DNA from: Candidatus Portnoybacteria bacterium CG02_land_8_20_14_3_00_45_8
Lineage (GTDB): Bacteria > Patescibacteriota > Minisyncoccia > Portnoybacterales > GWB1-42-6
DNA length: 10,882 bases
NCBI GenBank assembly: GCA_002780785.1
Contig: PEUE01000031.1
Coordinates: 1 to 10,882 of the forward strand
Direction: 5' to 3'
In this document: positions 6,867-10,882 of the stretch, one piece after another
How the letters are laid out: each line of letters starts with the position of its first letter
How positions within the stretch are numbered: position 1 is the stretch's first letter
Program-made: the position numbers and the translations under genes
The notes under the pieces: model-generated
Told to the model about the DNA's origin: nothing
Database searches by the model: none
Seen by the model: the letters and a program-made list of their open reading frames with translations, nothing else

Positions 6867-7487
6867 CTACTCCCTCCTTTTTTGATTATCGGCTAAAACC
6901 GATAAAATTTTCTGATGAATTTCTTTAATACTTTTTTCGCCATCAATCACCTTAATGTCTGAAAATATCTTTATAATTTCTCCGTAATTTTGAGCAATTT
7001 TTTGCAGTTTTTCCATTTTTTCAAAAAACTGCGCGCCCTGGCCTCGTCGATTAATCCGACTCATGCAAACCTCCGGTCGCACTCGCAAAAAGAATGTCTG
7101 ATCGGGATAAATAAATTCATCGTTCATTTGGACTAATTTATCTATTGACGTATCTAATCCGCCAAAAGCTATCGTGGAAAAAAAATAACGGTCGCAAATC
7201 ACAATTATCCCTTGGCGCAACGCCGGTATAATTTCCCTCGCTAAATGCTCGGCCCTATCCGCTACAAATAATTCCTGAAGTTTTAAAGGAGCTATGCTTT
7301 CTTTTTCGTCTAAAATTTCTTTAATTCTCCTTCCGTCCTTCGTCCAGAGAGTCGGCTCTTTTGTTAAAAACACCCTTCTGCTTTGCGTTAAAAAATATTC
7401 TTTTAGCAGCGCCGCTTGGGTACTCTGACCTGAACCATCCAATCCCTCAAAAACGATAAATAATCCGCCGTAAGAATTTTTTTTCAT
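6867..7487 (-). CDS. tmk: Thymidylate kinase family protein with Gln in the Walker A lysine position
   Basis: Tmk phosphorylates dTMP to dTDP. The 206-residue length is typical. FIVFEGLDGSGQSTQ (10-24) is the P-loop, but the invariant Lys is Gln21 (codon CAG). LTKEPT (41-46) corresponds to the TREPGG region, LFVADRAEH (73-81) to the helix before the DRY motif, and ICDRYFFSTIAFGG (97-110) holds the dTMP-site Asp-Arg-Tyr. RINRRGQGAQFFEK is the lid region and FSDIKVIDGEKS the final strand. All other motifs look intact, so this is probably a real family member rather than a decayed gene. It lies 23 nt after the deaminase gene and 2 nt before thyX, so it is cotranscribed with both. dTMP kinase activity is likely but the Gln leaves doubt. 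Confidence 0.9.
   Translation of the reverse strand: MKKNSYGGLFIVFEGLDGSGQSTQAALLKEYFLTQSRRVFLTKEPTLWTKDGRRIKEILDEKESIAPLKLQELFVADRAEHLAREIIPALRQGIIVICDRYFFSTIAFGGLDTSIDKLVQMNDEFIYPDQTFFLRVRPEVCMSRINRRGQGAQFFEKMEKLQKIAQNYGEIIKIFSDIKVIDGEKSIKEIHQKILSVLADNQKRRE
6870..6877 (-). promoter_or_regulatory. Strong Shine-Dalgarno for thyX inside the tmk end
   Basis: GGAGGGAG lies 5 nt before the thyX ATG and is built from the last codons of tmk (Arg-Arg-Glu). It fixes the thyX start. It is the only strong Shine-Dalgarno in the minus-strand gene set; most other starts here lack one. Confidence 0.8.
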
Positions 7488-7510
7488 GCACTATCCGTAA
7501 AAATTATTTC

Positions 7511-8026
7511 TTATTGCCTTGAATAATTTTCAACATTTTTGTCAATAATAACGAGTTTTACGCCCGCTCTTTTAAATAACTCCAAAGAAAGCTTATCGGC
7601 GTGATATTTTTTCTGCGCCACCACCCTTTTTATGCCCACGCGTACTATTCTCATAGCGCAATTATAGCAAGGCGTCATCTTGCAATAAAGCGTCGCACCA
7701 CCAATCCTAGTGCCGTCTTTTGCGCCCTGCAAGATAGCGTTCTCTTCCGCGTGCAAGGTGCGAACGCAATGTTGGGACTCGTTGCCTTTTTCATCAAGCA
7801 CTTTCCTCATCAAATGCCCCGCTTCATCACAATGCGGCTGGCCGGGCGGCGAGCCGACATAACCGGTAGCCAGAATAGTGTTTTGTGAGCTAACAATTAT
7901 CGCTCCGCTCCTGCCCCGATCACAAGTAGCCCGTTTGCTAATTCCATCCAGCAATCCCAAAAAATATTCATCCCAATTTGGCCTTTGATGATTATTTGAC
8001 TTTCTTGATCTTTTGTTTTTTGGCAT
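7511..8026 (-). CDS. dCMP deaminase (ComEB-type, zinc-dependent)
   Basis: The enzyme deaminates dCMP to dUMP, the substrate of thymidylate synthase. From ATG 8026 the product is 171 residues. RPNWDEYFLGLLDGISKRATC (15-35) is the usual dCMP-deaminase N-terminus. GAIIV and ATGYVGSPPGQPHCDE follow; this region carries a His-Cys often used for an extra zinc in the family. LHAEENAIL (91-99) has the zinc His92 and proton-shuttle Glu94, and TPCYNCAM (118-125) has zinc ligands Cys120 and Cys123. A GTG three codons upstream (8035) is in frame; ATG is preferred. First gene of the thymidylate block, 23 nt before tmk, with a plausible promoter between it and the terminator upstream. The catalytic set is complete. 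Confidence 0.94.
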   Translation of the reverse strand: MPKNKRSRKSNNHQRPNWDEYFLGLLDGISKRATCDRGRSGAIIVSSQNTILATGYVGSPPGQPHCDEAGHLMRKVLDEKGNESQHCVRTLHAEENAILQGAKDGTRIGGATLYCKMTPCYNCAMRIVRVGIKRVVAQKKYHADKLSLELFKRAGVKLVIIDKNVENYSRQ

Positions 8027-8049
8027 ATTTTTCACTTAGCCGTTTCTAC

Positions 8050-8077
8050 ATTCTAACAAATCCAAGCTAAAAAGCAA
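8050..8077 (-). promoter_or_regulatory. Possible promoter for the dCMP deaminase-tmk-thyX group
   Basis: Minus-strand TTGCTT (8072-8077) and TAGAAT (8050-8055, 5/6 to TATAAT) are 16 bp apart, 24 nt before the deaminase ATG. The -35-like box falls within the terminator stem of the preceding operon, a compact arrangement. The -10 is good and the -35 weak. Confidence 0.35.
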
Positions 8078-8101
8078 GGCCGGTTTAATGCCTCGCTTTT
8101 T
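8069..8101. terminator. Intrinsic terminator between the rplK operon and the deaminase gene
   Basis: AAAAAGC/GCTTTTT and AGGC/GCCT form an 11-bp stem with one internal mismatch and a 9-nt loop (8081-8089). The A/T ends give a T tract on both strands; on the minus strand the stem ends in TTTTT, terminating secE-nusG-rplK transcripts. It follows the rplK-tail remnant by 13 nt, so it was probably the native terminator of the older rplK copy. Confidence 0.75.
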
Positions 8102-8114
8102 GATAAGCTGGGCC

Positions 8115-8162
8115 TTATTCCACCTTAATTCCCATACTCCGCGCCGTTTCTTTCCCGATTTT
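8115..8162 (-). pseudogene. Remnant of a second rplK 3' end (15 codons plus stop)
   Basis: The minus strand encodes [15 protein letters not shown] followed by TAA. The intact rplK just upstream ends [15 protein letters not shown] and TAA: the last ten residues are identical. The DNA is not: 7 of those 10 codons differ synonymously (for example CGG versus CGT for Arg, AGT versus TCT for Ser). The homology begins exactly where the palindrome at 8157-8190 ends. There is no start codon and no upstream L11 sequence, so it is a truncated tail. Synonymous-only divergence means the source was a functional but distant rplK allele rather than a recent copy of the neighbour. Confidence 0.8.
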
Positions 8163-8190
8163 GTTCCCGCCAAGGCGGGATTACAAAATC
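8157..8190. repeat. Palindromic element (REP/MITE-like hairpin)
   Basis: GATTTTGT (8157-8164) pairs with ACAAAATC (8183-8190), and TCCCGCC (8165-8171) with GGCGGGA (8174-8180), leaving a 2-nt tip and a TT bulge: 15 base pairs in 34 nt. No gene overlaps except the last codons of the rplK remnant. I associate TCCCGCC/GGCGGGA palindromes with dispersed repeats of Patescibacteria, but that is recall, not a search. It may mark the recombination joint of the rplK remnant. Confidence 0.6.
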
Positions 8191-8195
8191 GAGGA

Positions 8196-8228
8196 CCCCG
8201 TTATCTCGCACAGCAGGATTTTACGGGG
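8196..8228. repeat. CCCCGT/ACGGGG stem-loop directly after rplK
   Basis: CCCCGT (8196-8201) and ACGGGG (8223-8228) are inverted around a 21-nt loop. GATTTT at 8217-8222 could also pair with AAAATC at 8185-8190, the right arm of the neighbouring palindrome, so the two structures compete. It starts 7 nt after the rplK stop. Together with 8157-8190 it fills the rplK-remnant gap. Confidence 0.4.
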
Positions 8229-8235
8229 CTAACCT

Positions 8236-8658
8236 TTATTCCACTTTTATACCCATAGAACGAGCTGTTCCTTCTATTATTTTACAGGCCTGCTCAACAT
8301 CATTGGCGTTTAAGTCCGTCATTTTTTTCTCGGCAATGGCGCGAATTTGCGCTCGCGAAACTTTACCAACTTTTTCTTTTAAGGGATTGGCCGCGCCTTT
8401 CTCAATACCGGCGGCTTTACGCAATAAATCAGCCGCCGGCGGAGTTTTGAAAGCCAGGTCGTAGGTTCGGTCTTCGTAAATTGTCACTTCCACCGGAATA
8501 ATATCGCCGATGTTGTTTTTCGTGCCGTCGTTAAAACGCTTGCAAAATTCCATCAGATTCAACCCGTAAGGACCCAGGGCCTGACCGACTTTTTGACCGG
8601 GCGTGGCCTGGCCAGCCGGCAACTGCATTTTTAATTTGTTTTTAACTTTTTTAGCCAT
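8236..8658 (-). CDS. rplK: Ribosomal protein L11 (uL11)
   Basis: L11 binds the GTPase-associated centre of 23S rRNA and, with the L7/L12 stalk, serves elongation and release factors. The 140-residue length is normal. The N-terminal domain has [19 protein letters not shown] (8-26) and [12 protein letters not shown] (32-43); the C-terminal RNA-binding domain has [32 protein letters not shown] and [11 protein letters not shown]. In the segment that is usually ANPxPPVGPALG, the prolines at positions 22, 23 and 26 are Gln, Lys and Gln. These are the proline-rich helix positions tied to thiostrepton-type antibiotics. The usual downstream neighbour rplA (L1) is absent here; a second rplK tail and a terminator follow instead. 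Cotranscribed with nusG and the gene between them. Confidence 0.96.
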   Translation of the reverse strand: MAKKVKNKLKMQLPAGQATPGQKVGQALGPYGLNLMEFCKRFNDGTKNNIGDIIPVEVTIYEDRTYDLAFKTPPAADLLRKAAGIEKGAANPLKEKVGKVSRAQIRAIAEKKMTDLNANDVEQACKIIEGTARSMGIKVE

Positions 8659-8665
8659 GGCAATA

Positions 8666-8696
8666 AGTAAACCCGTGAACAGGTAAATAAGTAAAC
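8666..8696. repeat. Inverted repeat, rplK-side arm (four octamers)
   Basis: The arm reads as four consecutive 8-mers of consensus NGTAAACM: AGTAAACC, CGTGAACA, GGTAAATA, then AGTAAAC plus C. It matches the reverse complement of the 9073-9102 arm at 26 of 31 positions with one gap. Confidence 0.75.
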
Positions 8697-8706
8697 CAGT
8701 TTAGAA

Positions 8707-9072
8707 TTAATTTTTCTGAATATGATAATTAATAAAACCGTTTAATAATTTGCCTGTTTCACTTCGTTTCAAGTTTAGTTCTTTATGTTTTTCGTTACTA
8801 AGATACTTTAATCTATGCGCTAAATCAATATAATATTCTAGCTCTGCCAAAGAACCCTTAGCAATGTAGTAAAATTGTAATCGTTCTCTTTTATTGTTTC
8901 TGCTATAACCTTCAACAATATTAGCCGGGACAGAAACGGCCGCGCGCCTCATCTGGGAAGTCAAACCAAATACTTCTTCTCTCGGGAAATTCCCGGTATG
9001 TTTATAAACTAAAAATGTCAGTTCGTCGGCCTTCTGAAATAAACTTAACTTTTTGTAACCTGCCCCCTCCAT
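8707..9072 (-). CDS. Four-helix-bundle protein, 23S rRNA intervening-sequence (S23/IVP) type
   Basis: The 121-residue product has the family pattern: YKKLSLFQKADELTFLVYKHTGNFP at 6-30, FGLTSQMRRAAVSVPANIVEGYSR (35-58) and ERLQFYYIAKGSLAELEYYIDLAHRL, a run that marks the S23/TIGR02436-type four-helix bundle. Related proteins are encoded in intervening sequences of 23S rRNA genes in spirochaetes and others; their biochemical role is not settled, though a nucleic-acid-binding pentamer is plausible. The ATG follows directly on the inner end of the inverted repeat, so there is no Shine-Dalgarno upstream; no other in-frame start gives the conserved N-terminus. The stop is 10 nt from the other repeat arm. 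The protein is intact and full length, so it appears maintained. Avd of diversity-generating retroelements shares the fold, but no reverse transcriptase is here. Confidence 0.9.
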   Translation of the reverse strand: MEGAGYKKLSLFQKADELTFLVYKHTGNFPREEVFGLTSQMRRAAVSVPANIVEGYSRNNKRERLQFYYIAKGSLAELEYYIDLAHRLKYLSNEKHKELNLKRSETGKLLNGFINYHIQKN

Positions 9073-9102
9073 GTTTACTTGTTTCTTGTTTACGTGTTTA
9101 CT
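9073..9102. repeat. Inverted repeat, nusG-side arm (four octamer-like units)
   Basis: On the minus strand the arm reads AGTAAACA, CGTAAACA, AGAAACA, then AGTAAAC: three octamer units and one 7-nt unit. Its outer end includes part of the nusG TAG stop codon, and its inner end touches the ATG of the four-helix-bundle gene. It is complementary to 8666-8696. Confidence 0.75.
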
Positions 9103-9643
9103 AGATTTTCTTCACTTGTAAAAAGTCCAATTCCACCGGCGTTTCGCGGCCAAACAGAGAGATTAAAATTTTCACCCGACCTCGCTCCTCATCAATCTCC
9201 GCCACTTTGCCGTCCGTATCTTTGAAGGGGCCATCGGTTATCTTAACCGAATCACCCAGCGCAATGTCAATTTTATACTTGGGTTCCTCAATGCCCATAC
9301 GCTTTTGCAAGTCCTTTATCTCTTCGGGCGAGACAGGAGTGGGAGTGGTGCCCGAACCCACAAAGCCGGTCACGCGCGGAGTATTGCGCACCACGTACCA
9401 GGAATCATCCGTCACAACCATTTCTACCAGCACATAGCCCGGATAAATTTTTTCTTCCACCACTTTGCGTTTGCCTGCTTTGATTTTAATTTTTCTCTCG
9501 GTCGGCACTAAAACATTGAAGATTTTATCTTCCATGCCCATGGATTCAATACGTTGGCGCAAATTGCGCGCCACCGCTTTTTCATACCCCGAATAAGTAT
9601 GCAACACATACCAGTTCCGACCCCGAGAAACTTGTTTAGCCAT
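9101..9643 (-). CDS. nusG: Transcription termination/antitermination factor NusG
   Basis: NusG binds the RNA polymerase clamp to increase processivity and links it to Rho or the ribosome. The 180-residue length is typical. The NGN domain starts at NWYVLHTYSGYEKAVARNL (10-28) and includes VLVPTERK, KIYPGYVLVEMV (65-76) and VVRNTPRVTGFVGSG (84-98). After a linker (PVSPEEIKDL), the KOW domain runs from about 128 with GDSVKITDGPFKDTDGKVAEID and ends VELDFLQVKKI. It lies 6 nt after secE, the conserved bacterial secE-nusG pair. The last codons and stop touch the inverted repeat of the four-helix-bundle cassette, and rplK follows that cassette. No Shine-Dalgarno is visible. Confidence 0.97.
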   Translation of the reverse strand: MAKQVSRGRNWYVLHTYSGYEKAVARNLRQRIESMGMEDKIFNVLVPTERKIKIKAGKRKVVEEKIYPGYVLVEMVVTDDSWYVVRNTPRVTGFVGSGTTPTPVSPEEIKDLQKRMGIEEPKYKIDIALGDSVKITDGPFKDTDGKVAEIDEERGRVKILISLFGRETPVELDFLQVKKI

Positions 9644-9649
9644 AAAAAA

Positions 9650-9844
9650 TTACGAGATTAAAAACTTATTAATCAGCCAGAAAAAAAGAAAATCCAGCAA
9701 ACCCAAAAAGAGAGCTACCGCCAAAGAAATACCAATAACCATCAAAGTATAATTGATAGTTTCCTGACGTGATGGCCAGGTAACTTTTTTAAGTTCTAAT
9801 CTTACCTCCTTAAAAAATTTACCGATACGGGAAAAAATATTCAT
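9650..9844 (-). CDS. secE: Preprotein translocase subunit SecE
   Basis: SecE is the small essential clamp subunit of the SecYEG channel in the inner membrane. The 64-residue product is the short single-span form: an amphipathic N-terminal helix FSRIGKFFKEVRLELKKVTWPSRQET (4-29) with the hallmark KKVTWPSR, then one membrane segment, about residues 33-57 (LMVIGISLAVALFLGLLDFL and following). It heads the secE-nusG-rplK run. Upstream neighbours common elsewhere (tuf, rpmG, tRNA-Trp) are not seen; an IS110 gene lies divergently 69 nt away. No convincing promoter is visible in that gap, so its transcription start may lie in or near the element's end. Confidence 0.95.
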   Translation of the reverse strand: MNIFSRIGKFFKEVRLELKKVTWPSRQETINYTLMVIGISLAVALFLGLLDFLFFWLINKFLIS

Positions 9845-9874
9845 AATGCTATAAAACCCTTAAGATCCTCGCGT

Positions 9875-9895
9875 CTGGTAAAATGAATTTACCAG
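9875..9895. repeat. Perfect 8-bp inverted repeat in the IS110 left flank
   Basis: CTGGTAAA (9875-9882) and TTTACCAG (9888-9895) enclose a 5-nt centre. It lies between secE and the transposase, and its right arm runs into the Shine-Dalgarno. It may be a left-end structural signal of the element or a hairpin in the transposase leader. No T tract suggests termination. Confidence 0.5.
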
Positions 9896-9907
9896 AAAGG
9901 AGGTGAT
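9894..9907 (+). promoter_or_regulatory. Very strong Shine-Dalgarno of the transposase
   Basis: AGAAAGGAGGTGAT is complementary over 14 bases to the conserved 3' end of bacterial 16S rRNA, ending 6 nt before the transposase ATG at 9914. This fixes the start and contrasts with the near absence of Shine-Dalgarno sites at the housekeeping genes here. Confidence 0.85.
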
Positions 9908-9913
9908 TAAGAA

Positions 9914-10882
9914 ATGAATCAAATATATATTGGAATGGATTTGCACAAAAACACATCTACGTTTGCGGTTAAGGACAAAGACGGGCAGGTTATTGATGAA
10001 TGTAAAATCGCCACCGAGCCATCAGCCATCAAAGGATATTTGAAACAATATCCGGATTCCTCTTTGGCGGTTGAACCGGTATCACAATGGTATTTTTACG
10101 GCGATCTGATTCAGGGCTTGGGCATTGACGTGCATCTGGCCAATCCTTTAAAGGTTAAAGCCATTGCTTCAGCTCGGGTCAAAACCGATAAGATTGACGC
10201 CTCTGCGCTGTGCGATCTTTTGAGAAGCAATCTTTTGCCCGAAGCATATTTTGCTTCAGCCGATGCCAGATACTGGAAAGAAATGGTCCGCTATCGCTCA
10301 TCGCTGATTCGCTTGCGCACCCAGATTAAAAACAAAATTCACAGCATTCTGTTTCGCAACGGCCTGCGGCATGATTTTACCAATCTGTTTGGGGTCGGCG
10401 GCAGAAAATGGCTGGACTCTCTTGATTTGGCCGAACACTTTGCTTTTAATCTAAAACATTATCTGGGATTGATTGACGCGTTTGGACAATTAATCAAAGA
10501 AGCAGATGAACGGATAGAAAAGGTGGTCGGCGACAATCAGCCAGCCAAACTGCTAACCTCAATCCCTGGCATCAGCTACGTTTCGGCTTTGACCATTATG
10601 GCGGAAATTGGGACGGTTGAAAGGTTCGCCTCAGCCAAGAAGCTGCAGGGCTACGCCGGTCTTGTGCCTTCAACCTATGCCTCCGGAGACAGAATGGTTC
10701 ATGGCCGATTGACCAAGCAGGGTTCCCGCTGGTTAAGGTGGACAATGATTGAAATCGCTCAAAGACAGCTATTGTGTAAAAAGAAACCGGGATTTGGCTG
10801 GTATTATCAACGAATCAAACAGCGAAAGGGTTCGGGCGCGGCCGCCGCAGCCACGGCAAGAAAACTTTTAGCCGTGGTCTGG
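9914..10882 (+). CDS. IS110-family transposase (DEDD recombinase), 3' end outside window
   Basis: IS110 transposases recombine DNA with a RuvC-like DEDD domain plus a C-terminal serine, guided in studied members by a bridge RNA encoded in a non-coding end of the element. The frame is open from ATG 9914 to the right edge (323 codons). MNQIYIGMDLHKNT gives Asp9, LAVEPVSQWY gives Glu54 and KTDKIDASAL gives Asp92 and Asp95, completing DEDD. A helical linker (about 120-205) precedes the helix-hairpin-helix-like LLTSIPGISYVSALTIMAEIG (213-233). YASGDRMVHGRLTKQGSRWLR (255-275) carries the likely catalytic Ser257, and PGFGWYYQRIKQRKG follows. Only a short C-terminus is missing. The gene looks intact. 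The left flank to secE is just 69 nt. Confidence 0.95.
   Translation, partial: MNQIYIGMDLHKNTSTFAVKDKDGQVIDECKIATEPSAIKGYLKQYPDSSLAVEPVSQWYFYGDLIQGLGIDVHLANPLKVKAIASARVKTDKIDASALCDLLRSNLLPEAYFASADARYWKEMVRYRSSLIRLRTQIKNKIHSILFRNGLRHDFTNLFGVGGRKWLDSLDLAEHFAFNLKHYLGLIDAFGQLIKEADERIEKVVGDNQPAKLLTSIPGISYVSALTIMAEIGTVERFASAKKLQGYAGLVPSTYASGDRMVHGRLTKQGSRWLRWTMIEIAQRQLLCKKKPGFGWYYQRIKQRKGSGAAAAATARKLLAVVW

Larger units (their letters stand above)
8666..9102. mobile_element. Putative inverted-repeat-bounded IVS-like cassette carrying a four-helix-bundle gene
   Basis: A 437-bp segment between nusG and rplK is bounded by imperfect 30/31-bp inverted repeats (8666-8696 and 9073-9102) and contains only one gene, a 23S rRNA intervening-sequence-type protein. 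The outer repeat end overlaps the nusG stop codon, and the other end lies 7 nt from the rplK ATG, where nusG and rplK would otherwise be adjacent. In 23S rRNA, intervening sequences have this layout: a gene inside a long stem. Mobility is inferred; no target duplication is evident. Confidence 0.45.

Noticed and set aside
8707..9072. Diversity-generating retroelement accessory protein (Avd), which shares the four-helix-bundle fold
   Set aside because: No reverse transcriptase and no template/variable repeat pair are visible nearby, and the GLTSQMRRAAVSVPANIVEGYSR region fits the S23/IVP type.
8666..9102. CRISPR-like array made of the GTAAACA units
   Set aside because: Units are only 7-8 nt, have no spacers and occur in two inverted blocks rather than a repeat-spacer array.

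Overview
This looks like a piece of a small-genome candidate phyla radiation (Patescibacteria, Parcubacteria-like) bacterium. That is an inference from compact minus-strand gene runs with 17-nt gene overlaps, weak or absent Shine-Dalgarno sites at most starts, divergent but recognisable housekeeping proteins, a four-helix-bundle S23-type gene, an IS110 element and a TCCCGCC/GGCGGGA palindrome of a kind I associate with such genomes. Several stops are TGA, so the standard bacterial code fits. The source could also be a metagenome assembly, which matters for one finding.

Layout. Positions 1-636 hold the 5' part of a class I SAM-dependent methyltransferase running off the left edge. Next is a short AT-rich spacer with a dif/Xer-like inverted repeat (657-685). 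Everything from 738 to 9844 is on the minus strand: gatB (738-2249); then, read upstream, folD, glyA, dut, a P-loop kinase, a double-length ThyX-family protein, tmk and a dCMP deaminase (2355-8026). A spacer with a bidirectional terminator, a 15-codon remnant of a second rplK 3' end and nested palindromes follows (8036-8235). Then come rplK, a four-helix-bundle (23S rRNA intervening-sequence-type) gene inside a pair of about 30-bp inverted repeats, nusG and secE. On the plus strand, 69 nt beyond the secE start, an IS110-family transposase begins and runs off the right edge.

How the genes work together. The 2355-8026 block is an almost self-contained thymidylate module. dCMP deaminase and dUTPase both make dUMP, the ThyX-type enzyme would methylate it to dTMP, Tmk phosphorylates dTMP, and GlyA/FolD supply or interconvert methylene-tetrahydrofolate. 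ThyX chemistry releases tetrahydrofolate directly, so no dihydrofolate reductase is needed, and none is seen. The P-loop kinase sits inside this block and may be a nucleotide kinase. Several of these enzymes lack textbook catalytic residues: Tmk Walker A Lys is Gln, the FolD catalytic Lys position is Glu, dUTPase motif II is altered, and the first ThyX domain lacks RHR.

The most unusual structures are the inverted-repeat-bounded four-helix-bundle cassette between nusG and rplK, the divergent rplK tail left downstream of rplK, and the two-domain ThyX. No CRISPR array, rRNA or tRNA gene was recognised.
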